Source: Mesorhizobium sp. GbtcB19
GTDB taxonomy: Bacteria > Pseudomonadota > Alphaproteobacteria > Rhizobiales > Rhizobiaceae
Assembly: GCF_019091085.1 (NCBI RefSeq)
Contig: NZ_JAGXJY010000013.1
Coordinates: 107,655-171,654 of the forward strand
Direction of reading: 5' to 3'
Length of the DNA stretch: 64,000 bases
The notes under the pieces are model-generated. The model did no database searches. It was not told the origin of the DNA and saw only the letters and a program-made list of their open reading frames with translations. A program made the position numbers and the translations under genes. The stretch's first letter is position 1; each line of letters begins with the position of its first letter. Below, one piece after another: positions 34,116 to 43,162 of the stretch.

Positions 34116-34533
34116 CCTTGTGTGGTGGTTAAAACGCCATTACCGGAAAATCGATAAAATCCGCTGCTGGCTAACGTTGGCGTTTTTTCAACGGCAGAAT
34201 TGAAGGTATGGCAGGCCGCGCCTGACGGCACAGAGGAAAGAGCCCGACCGCGGAGCCCGCGACATTGGTGACGCCGGCCGGGCCTTGCCTTCCTGGCGAA
34301 TTGCTATATAGACGCCCGCAATCTGCCGGTCCTTGCTGGGGGCTGAACGGAGGGCCGTGGCTTTTTCGAAGGTCGCGACACGAAGCCAGATGCGCTTCCG
34401 GCCTCCCGTGTCTCCGCTCTCGACCGTCTCGCGATGCTCCTTTCTTCCCCGCTCTCGATGATCGGGTCAGACAAGTTGCAGAGGCTTAGCCGCGAGGGCC
34501 GGACGGAGAAACGAAGAAAGGCACTAAAACATA
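34116..34533. other. Intergenic region and long leader before rpsF
   Basis: Together with the stretch back to 34019 this is a 515-bp gene-free region between divergent genes. It contains the two promoter candidates listed separately. From the rpsF promoter to its start codon is about 215 nt, long for a simple leader. In many bacteria an S6:S18-binding RNA precedes rpsF, but I could not draw that structure with confidence here. Confidence 0.4.
34285..34312 (+). promoter_or_regulatory. Possible promoter of the rpsF operon
   Basis: TTGCCT (34285-34290) and TATAGA (34307-34312) are separated by 16 bp. The region GAATTGCTATATAG stands out as AT-rich in GC-rich surroundings. There is no competing pair closer to rpsF. 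Confidence 0.42.
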
Positions 34534-35028
34534 ATGGCTCTTTACGAACATGTGTTTCTTGCCCGGCAGGACCTGTCGCAGCAGCAGGTTGACGCGCTTG
34601 TCGAACAGTACAAGGGCGTCATCACCGCGAATGGCGGCTCGGTCGGCCGGATCGAGAACTGGGGACTGAAGTCCCTCACCTACCGGGTCAAGAAGAACCG
34701 GAAGGCTTACTACACGCTGATGGACATCACCTGCCCGCCGGCCGCGCTCAACGAAATGGAGCGCCAGATGGGCCTGTCCGAGGACGTCCTTCGCTTCCTG
34801 ACCGTCAAGGTCGAAGCGCATGAGGAAGGCGCTTCGGCGATGATGCAGAAGCGCGAAGAGCGCTCCGAGCGCGGCGGCTTCGGCGACCGTGAGCGTGGCG
34901 ATCGTGGCCCGCGTTCCTTCGGCGACCGCGACCGCGGCGACCGTGGTCCGCGTTCGTTCGGCGACCGCGAAGGCGGCGACCGTGGCCCGCGCCGTCCGCG
35001 CGAAGGCTTTGAAGGGGGTGCAGAATAA
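34534..35028 (+). CDS. rpsF: Ribosomal protein bS6 with RG-rich tail
   Basis: 164 residues. The first 95 or so are a standard S6 domain (YEHVFLARQDLSQQQVDAL, NWGLKSLTYRVKKNRKAYYTLMDI). The remainder is an unusually long, charged tail. From about residue 112 it repeats a unit of the form FGDR-(E/D)RGDRGPRS three times before ending in an acidic EGFEGGAE. S6 binds S18 on the 30S platform. TAA overlaps the rpsR ATG by one base. A ribosome-binding site (AAGAAAGGCA) precedes the ATG at 34534. Confidence 0.95.
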   Translation: MALYEHVFLARQDLSQQQVDALVEQYKGVITANGGSVGRIENWGLKSLTYRVKKNRKAYYTLMDITCPPAALNEMERQMGLSEDVLRFLTVKVEAHEEGASAMMQKREERSERGGFGDRERGDRGPRSFGDRDRGDRGPRSFGDREGGDRGPRRPREGFEGGAE

Positions 35029-35276
35029 TGGTCGACATCAACCAGATCCCGACCCGGCGCCCGTTCCACCGCCGCCGCAAGACCTGCCCGTTCTCCGGCG
35101 CCAACGCCCCGAAGATCGACTACAAGGACGTGCGTCTTCTGCAGCGCTACATCTCCGAGCGCGGCAAGATCGTGCCCTCGCGCATCACCGCCGTCAGCCA
35201 GAAGAAGCAGCGCGAGCTCGCCAAGGCGATCAAGCGCGCCCGCTTCCTCGGCCTGCTGCCCTACGTGGTTCGCTAA
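35028..35276 (+). CDS. rpsR: Ribosomal protein bS18
   Basis: 82 residues. Conserved core TCPFSGANAPKIDYKDVRLLQRYISERGKIVPSRITAVSQKK split over the usual positions, followed by KRARFLGLLPYV. It retains the Cys found in many S18 proteins. Partner of S6. Start ATG overlaps the rpsF stop, giving tight co-translation. Confidence 0.97.
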   Translation: MVDINQIPTRRPFHRRRKTCPFSGANAPKIDYKDVRLLQRYISERGKIVPSRITAVSQKKQRELAKAIKRARFLGLLPYVVR

Positions 35277-35283
35277 GATCTCC

Positions 35284-35313
35284 GAAGCGGGCGGCTCGCT
35301 GCCCGCTTCTTTC
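35284..35313 (+). terminator. Probable terminator after rpsR
   Basis: GAAGCGGGC (35284-35292) pairs perfectly with GCCCGCTTC (35301-35309) across an 8-base loop, followed by a short TTTC. The T run is weak, so it may act as a partial terminator or processing site before rplI. Confidence 0.6.
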
Positions 35314-35493
35314 ACCCATGGCGACGGGCGCCGCTGGGTCTCGATCAAAATCCCGAGTTGGGGCCAATTGCCTCTAACTGCCAAGACAGGCAGGACAGCG
35401 ACAAGAGCGGCGACGCCGCGCCAAGCTTCCTGACCTGTTCCAATTCATTCAGCGCCGATCGAACGGTCGGCGCACAGACGAAGGAACGAAACC

Positions 35494-36078
35494 ATGGAAG
35501 TCATTCTCCTCGAGCGCATCTCCCGCCTCGGCCAGATGGGCGAAACCGTGAAGGTCAAGGACGGGTTCGCCCGCAATTTCCTTTTGCCGCAAGGCAAGGC
35601 GCTGCGCGCCAACGAAGCCAACAAGAAGAAGTTCGAGGGCCAGCGCGCCCAGCTCGAAGCCCGCAACCTCGAGCGTAAGTCGGAAGCCACGCAGGTCGCC
35701 GAAAAGCTCGACGGCAAGAGCTTCATCGTCGTGCGCTCGGCCGGCGAGACCGGCCAGCTCTACGGCTCGGTGTCGACCCGCGACATCGCCGACCTGCTCA
35801 TTGCCGAAGGCTTCACCGTCAACCGCAACCAGATCGAGCTCAACCAGCCGATCAAGACCATCGGCCTCTCCAATGTGGCGATCGCGCTGCATCCGGAAGT
35901 CGAGGTCACCGTGACGCTCAACGTCGCGCGTTCGGCCGACGAGGCGGAGCGCCAGGCCAAGGGCGAGACGCTGACCACCGCCGAAGCCATCTATGGCGAC
36001 GACATCAACGACAACGCCCGGCCGGAGAATTTCTTCGACCCGAACGCCGAGTTCGAGGGCGGCGAAGAGAACGCCTGA
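35494..36078 (+). CDS. rplI: Ribosomal protein bL9
   Basis: 194 residues. The N-terminal L9 signature MEVILLERISRLGQMGETVKVKDGFARNFLLPQGKA is clear, and the C-terminal domain follows the long connecting helix (KKFEGQRAQLEARNLERKSEA). The last 40 residues form an acidic extension (NARPENFFDPNAEFEGGEENA) commonly seen in rhizobial L9. It binds 23S rRNA near the L1 stalk. It lies 217 bp after rpsR, behind a hairpin, so it may also have its own promoter. Confidence 0.96.
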   Translation: MEVILLERISRLGQMGETVKVKDGFARNFLLPQGKALRANEANKKKFEGQRAQLEARNLERKSEATQVAEKLDGKSFIVVRSAGETGQLYGSVSTRDIADLLIAEGFTVNRNQIELNQPIKTIGLSNVAIALHPEVEVTVTLNVARSADEAERQAKGETLTTAEAIYGDDINDNARPENFFDPNAEFEGGEENA

Positions 36079-36138
36079 TCGACCACACAACCGAAGCATC
36101 GCTTCGGTTCGCCGTCCTCCAGAATCTTCTGGACTAAC

Positions 36139-36165
36139 GCCCGGGTCTACGACCCGGGCTTTTTT
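36139..36165 (+). terminator. Strong intrinsic terminator after rplI
   Basis: GCCCGGGTC-TAC-GACCCGGGC, a perfect 9-bp stem with a 3-base loop, followed by six T residues. Ends the rpsF-rpsR-rplI unit. Confidence 0.92.
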
Positions 36166-36304
36166 GTGCCAAACGGAACTTTTCGACACCCTATATCTTG
36201 TGCACATTACAGCGTGGCGCGTCGATTGGACGCGGGCAACGCGCTGTGGCATTTTGGCATTCCAGTCCGATTACCGGGTGATCCGACTGAGGGGACATTT
36301 GGTC

Positions 36305-37600
36305 ATGAATATCCTGTTGAAACACGTTCTGGAGCGCCTGGTACGGGCCGGCGACCTCAAGGTGACCGGGCCCAAGGGCACGACGCACAAGTTCGGCGAC
36401 GGCAGCGGCGAGCCGGTGCATATCCACATCAAGAGCATGCATGCCGAGCGCGCCATCAGCTTCGACCCGATGCTGGCGGTGCCCGAGGCGTATATGGACG
36501 GCGAACTGGATGTGCTCGAAGGCGGCGTGCTGGGGCTGATGCGCATCGCGTTCCAGAACATGGGCTCGAGCGGCATCGACGTGTCCTGGTCGAAGGCGAT
36601 CGAGGGTCTGCGCCATGCCTTCCGCCGGCTGCAGCAGATCAACACCGCCACGCGCTCGCGCCGCAACGTGCAGCGCCACTACGACCTGTCGGGCGAGCTC
36701 TACAAGCTCTTCCTCGACGAGGACATGCAGTATTCCTGCGCCTATTTCGAGCAGCCCGACATGACGCTGGACGAAGCGCAGCTTGCCAAGAAGCGCCACA
36801 TTGCCGCGAAGCTGCGGCTCAAGGCCGGCCAGACCGTGCTCGACATCGGCTCCGGCTGGGGCGGGCTCGGCCTCTATCTCGCCAAGATCTTCGATGTCGA
36901 CGTGCAGGGCGTCACGCTCTCCACCGAACAGCATGGCGTCGCCACCGACCGCGCGCATGCGCAAGGCCTCCAGGACCGCGTGCATTTCGAGCTCAAGGAC
37001 TATCGGCACATCAACGAGCGCTTCGACCGCATCGTCTCGGTCGGCATGTTCGAGCATGTCGGCGTCAACCATTACCGAACCTTCTTCGACAAGACCGCGA
37101 CGCTGCTCAAGCCGGACGGCGTGATGCTGCTCCACACGATCGGCCGTTCCGGCGTGCCGTGGGCGACCAGCGCCTTCGTCCGCAAATACATTTTCCCGGG
37201 CGGCTACATCCCGGCGATGTCGGAGGTGATGCCGGCGATCGAGAAGTCGGGCCTCGTGGTGACGGACATAGAAATCCTGCGGCTGCACTATGCCGATACG
37301 CTGAAGCACTGGGGCGCACGCTTCGCCGCCAACCGCGACAAGGCCAAGGCGATCTATGACGAGCGCTTCTGCAGGATGTGGGAGTTCTATCTCGCCGCCT
37401 CGGAAGCCGCCTTCCGCTGGCAGGATCTGGTGATCTTCCAGTTCCAGATCGCCAAGAAGAACGACACGCTGCCGGTGACGCGCGACTATATCGCCAAGTG
37501 CGAGAAAGCATCGGAGCTGCGCGACCGCGGCCACCAGGAGCCGGAAGCGCCCGCTGCCCCGCCGGCCAAGCCGACGCGCAGGCGCAAGGCGGTGGAATAG
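36305..37600 (+). CDS. cfa: Cyclopropane-fatty-acyl-phospholipid synthase
   Basis: 431 residues from the ATG at 36305, with GAGGGG upstream. The longer open frame back to 35993 would read through rplI and its terminator and is rejected. Features: N-terminal lipid-binding region, NVQRHYDLSGELYKLFLDEDMQYSCAYF, SAM motif VLDIGSGWGGLGLYLA, MFEHVGVNHY and FPGGYIPAMSEV. The C-terminus is a Lys/Pro-rich tail. Reaction: adds a methylene bridge from SAM to cis double bonds in membrane phospholipids. Bracketed by two strong terminators, so it is monocistronic. Confidence 0.94.
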   Translation: MNILLKHVLERLVRAGDLKVTGPKGTTHKFGDGSGEPVHIHIKSMHAERAISFDPMLAVPEAYMDGELDVLEGGVLGLMRIAFQNMGSSGIDVSWSKAIEGLRHAFRRLQQINTATRSRRNVQRHYDLSGELYKLFLDEDMQYSCAYFEQPDMTLDEAQLAKKRHIAAKLRLKAGQTVLDIGSGWGGLGLYLAKIFDVDVQGVTLSTEQHGVATDRAHAQGLQDRVHFELKDYRHINERFDRIVSVGMFEHVGVNHYRTFFDKTATLLKPDGVMLLHTIGRSGVPWATSAFVRKYIFPGGYIPAMSEVMPAIEKSGLVVTDIEILRLHYADTLKHWGARFAANRDKAKAIYDERFCRMWEFYLAASEAAFRWQDLVIFQFQIAKKNDTLPVTRDYIAKCEKASELRDRGHQEPEAPAAPPAKPTRRRKAVE

Positions 37601-37638
37601 GCAAGCATTGCCGCTTGCCATTGTGGCCTGACGCCACG

Positions 37639-37666
37639 AAAAAGGTCTCGTTCGCGAGACCTTTTT
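37639..37666. terminator. Terminator after cfa, abutting the next start codon
   Basis: GGTCTCG-TTCG-CGAGACC, a perfect 7-bp stem closed by a stable UUCG tetraloop, flanked by five A on one side and five T on the other, so it can terminate in both directions. The ATG of the YnfA-like gene begins two bases after its end. Confidence 0.9.
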
Positions 37667-37667
37667 C

Positions 37668-37991
37668 ATGACCTACCTCATCTACATCGCAGCAGCGCTT
37701 GCCGAGATCGCCGGCTGCTTTTCGTTCTGGGCATGGTGGCGGCTGGAGAAGTCGCCGCTCTGGCTTCTTCCGGGCCTCGTCTCGCTGGCGCTGTTCGCCT
37801 TCCTGCTGTCGCTGGTCGACACCGACGCGGCGGGCCGCGCCTACGCCGCCTATGGCGGCATCTATATCGCCGCTTCGCTCGTCTGGCTGTGGCTGGTCGA
37901 AGGCGTGCGCCCCGACCGCTGGGATCTGGCGGGCGCGGCGCTTTGTATCGTCGGCGCCTCGGTCATCCTGCTCGCGCCTCGGGGAGCTTAA
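37668..37991 (+). CDS. YnfA/UPF0060 family small membrane protein
   Basis: 107 residues, four membrane segments filling nearly the whole length. UPF0060 motifs: LAEIAGCFSFWAWWRLEKSPLW, AYAAYGGIYIAASLVWLWLVEG and PDRWDLAGAALCIVGASVIL. Relatives belong to the small multidrug resistance-like superfamily. The role here is unknown. The start codon sits two bases after a strong terminator hairpin, so there is no free ribosome-binding site or room for a separate promoter. The next gene starts 4 bp after its stop. Confidence 0.9.
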   Translation: MTYLIYIAAALAEIAGCFSFWAWWRLEKSPLWLLPGLVSLALFAFLLSLVDTDAAGRAYAAYGGIYIAASLVWLWLVEGVRPDRWDLAGAALCIVGASVILLAPRGA

Positions 37992-37994
37992 GCC

Positions 37995-38957
37995 GTGGAA
38001 TTGCCCGCCCCGCTCCGCCAAGGCGTCGACAGCCTGCTGGAAAAAGTGCCGCTGGCCACGCTGAGGCAGGCCGCGAAGACGCTTTCGGAACGCTATCGCG
38101 CCGAGCTGCGCGACGGCCGCCTGCACATGGGCGAGGACATGGCGGTCAAGGCCTATCTGGCGACGCGGCTGCCCGCCACCTATGCCGCCGTGCGCGCCAG
38201 CCTCGAAGCGTTGACCGAGGCCCGTCCCGGTTTCCGGCCGGCGAGCCTGCTCGATATCGGCGCCGGACCTGGCACCATGCTTTGGGCCACACTCGATGCA
38301 TGGCCCGAGCTGGAACGGGCGGTTCTGGTCGAGGCAAGTGCCGCCGTGCGCAAGACCGGGCAGTCGCTGGCGCAAGGCGCGATCGCCACCCGCACCGAAT
38401 GGATCGCCGGCGACGCGACCATCGATCTTGACGGCATCGAGCCCGCCGACCTGGTCAGCGCCGCCTATGTGCTGGACGAGATCGCGCCTCTATCGCTGCC
38501 GAAGCTCACCGACCGCCTCTGGCGGCTCACGGCCGACACGCTTCTCATCGTCGAGCCCGGCACGCCCGCCGGCTGGCAGCGCGTCCTTGCCGCGCGGCAG
38601 CAACTGATCGCGGCCGGCGCGCATATACTGGCGCCCTGTCCGCACAGATCGCCCTGCCCGCTCGCGCCGCCCGACTGGTGCCATTTCGCGCGCCGCGTCG
38701 CCCGCTCGCGCCTGCATCGCCTGGTCAAGGAGGCCGAGGTGCCGTGGGAGGACGAGAAATTCATCTATCTCGCCGCCTCCAGGCAGCCTGCGCCGGCGCG
38801 CCCGGCGCGGGTGATCGCGCCGGCAAAAGGCGGCTCCGGCAAGGTGGTGCTGAAACTCTGCCGGCCCGACGGCAGCGCCGGCGAGCAGCTGTTCAGCAAG
38901 CGCGACGGCGAGTTGTTCAAGGCCGCGCGGCGGGCGGACTGGGGCGATACCGTATAG
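37995..38957 (+). CDS. Rsm22-like small-ribosomal-subunit methyltransferase
   Basis: 320 residues from a GTG at 37995. SAM-binding segment ASLLDIGAGPGTMLWA, then LVSAAYVLDEI, LLIVEPGTPAGW, and a Cys-rich patch (CPHRSPCPLAPPDWCHF) characteristic of the Rsm22 family and suggestive of metal or Fe-S binding. Mitochondrial Rsm22/METTL17 acts in assembly of the small ribosomal subunit. The bacterial homologue is less studied. Tightly linked to the YnfA-like gene. Confidence 0.88.
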   Translation: MELPAPLRQGVDSLLEKVPLATLRQAAKTLSERYRAELRDGRLHMGEDMAVKAYLATRLPATYAAVRASLEALTEARPGFRPASLLDIGAGPGTMLWATLDAWPELERAVLVEASAAVRKTGQSLAQGAIATRTEWIAGDATIDLDGIEPADLVSAAYVLDEIAPLSLPKLTDRLWRLTADTLLIVEPGTPAGWQRVLAARQQLIAAGAHILAPCPHRSPCPLAPPDWCHFARRVARSRLHRLVKEAEVPWEDEKFIYLAASRQPAPARPARVIAPAKGGSGKVVLKLCRPDGSAGEQLFSKRDGELFKAARRADWGDTV

Positions 38958-39192
38958 TGGCCAAGGCTCAGCTGCCGGCTTGATTTTGTTCTTTATTTGT
39001 TCTATTCATTCCAACGAATCACAATCCAAGTCAAATGGATTCGAAGCACGGGAATTTTGTCCTGTGGACGGCCTGCCACTCCTGTGAACATTGGGCATCA
39101 AACCGGTTGGGCCGAGGAGTGTTGCAGAAAGGTCAGCACCCGATCCGTCTCCTTCTGATATCGAGGAAGGCGGGATCGAAATCGGGGACATC

Positions 39193-40683
39193 ATGGCAGA
39201 AGCGGCGAGAAAATTCGGCGCGGCGGAGACGCCGCTTTATCGCGAGGCACCGAACAATATCGAGGCCGAGCAGGCGCTGCTCGGCGCCATCCTCGTCAAC
39301 AACGACGCCTTCTACCGTGTCTCGGACTTCTTGAAGCCGGCGCATTTCCACGAGCCGCTGCACCGCCGCATCTTCGAGGTGGCGTCCGAGCTCATCCGCA
39401 TGGGCAAGATCGCGACACCGATCACGCTGAAGACCTTCCTGCCGGCCGACGAGAAGGTCGGCGACATGACGGTGGCGCAATATGTGGTGCGGCTGGCGGT
39501 CGAAGCCGTCACCGTCGTCAACGCCACCGACTATGGCCGCGCCATCTACGACCTTGCGACCCGCCGCGCGCTGATCACCGTCGGCGAGGACATGGTCAAC
39601 ATCGCCTATGACGCGCCGGTCGACATGTCGCCGTCCGACCAGATCGAGGACGCCGAGCGGCGCCTGTTCGAGCTCGCCGAAACCGGCCGCTATGACGGCG
39701 GCTTCGAAAGCTTCAACGACGCGGTCAAGACCGCTGTCGACATGGCCAACGCCGCCTATATGCGCGACGGCCATCTGTCCGGCATCTCGACGGGCCTGCG
39801 CGACCTCGACCGCCGCATGGGCGGCCTGCAGCCCTCCGACCTGATCGTGCTGGCCGGGCGTCCGGGCATGGGCAAGACGTCTCTCGCCACCAACATCGCC
39901 TTCAACATCGCCGAGGCCTACCGGCCGGCGCAGCAGGCCGACGGCACCTTCAAGGCCGCCAATGGCGGCGTCGTCGGCTTCTTCTCGCTGGAAATGTCGT
40001 CGGAGCAGCTCGCCACCCGCATCATTTCCGAGCAGACCGAGATCTCGTCGTCGAAAATCCGCCGCGGCGAGATCACCGAGATGGATTTCGAAAAGCTCGT
40101 CGCCTGCTCGCAGACGATGCAGAAGATCCCGCTGTTCATCGATCAGACCGGCGGCATCTCGATCGCGCAGCTTTCCGCCCGCGCGCGCCGGCTGAAGCGG
40201 CAGCGCGGCCTCGACCTCATCGTCATCGACTATATCCAGCTGATGCAGGGCTCGAGCGCCAAGTCCTCGCAGAACCGCGTGCAGGAAATCACCGAGATCA
40301 CCACCGGCCTGAAGGCGCTGGCCAAGGAACTCGGCGTGCCGATCATCGCGCTGTCGCAGCTGTCGCGTCAGGTCGAAAGCCGCGACGACAAACGCCCGCA
40401 GCTATCGGACCTGCGCGAATCCGGCTCGATCGAACAGGACGCCGACGTGGTGCTGTTCGTCTATCGCGAGGAGTATTACCTCAAGAACCGCGAGCCGAAG
40501 CTCGGAACCGACGAATACATCAAGTGGGAAAACGAGATGAACGAGGCGCGCGGCAAGGCCGAGTGCATCGTCGCCAAGCAGCGCCACGGACCGACGGGCA
40601 CCGTCAGCCTCGCCTTCCACGGGGAATTCACGCGGTTTTCGGACCTGGCGGAAGAGCATCATCTGCCGGAGAGGTTTGAGTGA
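39193..40683 (+). CDS. dnaB: DnaB, replicative DNA helicase
   Basis: 496 residues from the ATG at 39193. An in-frame ATG at 39091 would add 34 unconserved residues. N-terminal primase-interacting domain (PNNIEAEQALLGAILVNN), then the RecA-like core: Walker A VLAGRPGMGKTSLATN, FSLEMSSEQLATR, Walker B LDLIVIDYIQLM, the SQLSRQVE motif and ESGSIEQDADVV. Unwinds DNA at the fork as a hexamer. No intein or unusual insertion was seen. The 235 bp upstream contain no other gene. Confidence 0.96.
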   Translation: MAEAARKFGAAETPLYREAPNNIEAEQALLGAILVNNDAFYRVSDFLKPAHFHEPLHRRIFEVASELIRMGKIATPITLKTFLPADEKVGDMTVAQYVVRLAVEAVTVVNATDYGRAIYDLATRRALITVGEDMVNIAYDAPVDMSPSDQIEDAERRLFELAETGRYDGGFESFNDAVKTAVDMANAAYMRDGHLSGISTGLRDLDRRMGGLQPSDLIVLAGRPGMGKTSLATNIAFNIAEAYRPAQQADGTFKAANGGVVGFFSLEMSSEQLATRIISEQTEISSSKIRRGEITEMDFEKLVACSQTMQKIPLFIDQTGGISIAQLSARARRLKRQRGLDLIVIDYIQLMQGSSAKSSQNRVQEITEITTGLKALAKELGVPIIALSQLSRQVESRDDKRPQLSDLRESGSIEQDADVVLFVYREEYYLKNREPKLGTDEYIKWENEMNEARGKAECIVAKQRHGPTGTVSLAFHGEFTRFSDLAEEHHLPERFE

Positions 40684-40712
40684 GCGTTTTGGCCCACGTC
40701 AGCGCTCCGTCA

Positions 40713-40760
40713 CACCCCCCTCTGTCCTGCCGGACATCTCCCCCGCAAGGGGGGAGATTG
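40713..40760. repeat. Left arm of a dispersed repeat pair
   Basis: Starts CACCCCCCTCTG, contains CTGCCGGACATCTCCCCC and the hairpin ATCTCCCCC...GGGGGGAGAT. Nearly the same sequence occurs inverted at 40824-40870. This type of 'CTGCCGG...CTCCCCC' repeat is common between genes of Mesorhizobium and relatives. Confidence 0.75.
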
Positions 40761-40823
40761 GCTGTTACCACGACCTTCGCCAATCGCCGACGTTGCAAAA
40801 AGAGCGCCGGTGGCCAAGCTGCT

Positions 40824-40870
40824 GATCTCCCCCCTTGCGGGGGAGATGGCCGGCAGGCCAGAGGGGGGTG
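40824..40870. repeat. Right, inverted arm of the dispersed repeat pair
   Basis: Inverted copy of 40713-40760 with a few changes (GGCCTGCCGGCC instead of TGTCCTGCCGGAC). The two arms enclose about 63 bp and could form one large cruciform. It ends 45 bp before radA. Confidence 0.75.
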
Positions 40871-40915
40871 GGCGGGAACGCCAGCCTTCGAAAATTTGCG
40901 GTTGGCACAGCCCTG

Positions 40916-42319
<1,404 letters not shown>

Positions 42320-42361
42320 TGCGGCTCGTCGGGCCGTAAGACAGGAAGTGGGGCGAGGACC

Positions 42362-43048
42362 ATGCCGATTACGCTGCTTGACGGAATTCTCGTCGGCTTC
42401 ACCCTGGTTTCAGCAATGCTCGCCATGGTGCGCGGCTTCTCCCGCGAAGTGCTGTCGGTGGTCTCCTGGGCAGCGGCGGCGGCGGCGGCGTTCTTCTTCT
42501 ACAAGCCGGTGCTGCCTTACGTTCAGCCCTATATCGAGAACGACAAGATCGCGATGGCGGCTTCCGCCGGCGTCGTCTTCCTCATCGCGCTGATCGTCGT
42601 CTCGGTCATCACCATGAAGCTTGCCGACTGGATCATCGATTCGCGCATCGGCGCGCTCGACCGCACGCTCGGCTTCCTCTACGGCGCGGCGCGCGGCATC
42701 CTGGTGGTCGCGGTGGCGCTGCTGTTCTTCAACTGGCTTGCCGGCGCCAAGGCGCCCGCCTGGATCGCCAACGCCAAGTCGCGGCCGCTGCTCGAAACGA
42801 TCGGCGCCAAGCTCGAGAGCGTGCTGCCGGAAAACACCGAGGAACTGGTCAACAAATACACGCATAAGGGCACGCCGCAGGCCGGCGCGCCGGCAACGGG
42901 CGACCAGCCCGCGGCGGAGCCGCCGGCGGCCGGCGACGACAACGCGACGGCGCCAGACGACAGCGAGGGCGACGCCCCGGCCGACAACGAACCGGCCACG
43001 CCTGCGCCCGCTCCGGCGCCAGCGCCCGCGCCCGCGCCGGCAAACTGA
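42362..43048 (+). CDS. CvpA family membrane protein
   Basis: 228 residues, ATG at 42362 with GAGGACC before it. Four membrane segments with the family pattern LLDGILVGFTLVSAMLAMVRGFSREVLS and LDRTLGFLYGAARGILVV. The last 70 residues are a Pro/Ala/Asp-rich tail ending in an alternating Ala-Pro run. CvpA was named for colicin V production and often precedes purF, as here. Roles in envelope integrity have been reported. The exact function is unresolved. Confidence 0.9.
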   Translation: MPITLLDGILVGFTLVSAMLAMVRGFSREVLSVVSWAAAAAAAFFFYKPVLPYVQPYIENDKIAMAASAGVVFLIALIVVSVITMKLADWIIDSRIGALDRTLGFLYGAARGILVVAVALLFFNWLAGAKAPAWIANAKSRPLLETIGAKLESVLPENTEELVNKYTHKGTPQAGAPATGDQPAAEPPAAGDDNATAPDDSEGDAPADNEPATPAPAPAPAPAPAPAN

Positions 43049-43106
43049 TTTTGGCAGGCTCTCGCGGCCTGCTCTCATCCTATTTGTCAATGCCTGCCGG
43101 CATGCG

Positions 43107-43135
43107 TTGCGTTCGGCGAGCGATGGCCCTATATG
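43107..43135 (+). promoter_or_regulatory. Probable purF promoter
   Basis: TTGCGT (43107-43112) and TATATG (43130-43135) with a 17-bp spacer. The -10 overlaps an in-frame upstream ATG (43133), which supports the ATG at 43163 as the real purF start. Confidence 0.5.
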
Positions 43136-43162
43136 GCAGCTTTAGCGGAGCTTGAGCACCAG

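Noticed and set aside
35993..36304. N-terminal extension of Cfa
   Set aside because: It would run through the end of rplI and a strong intrinsic terminator.
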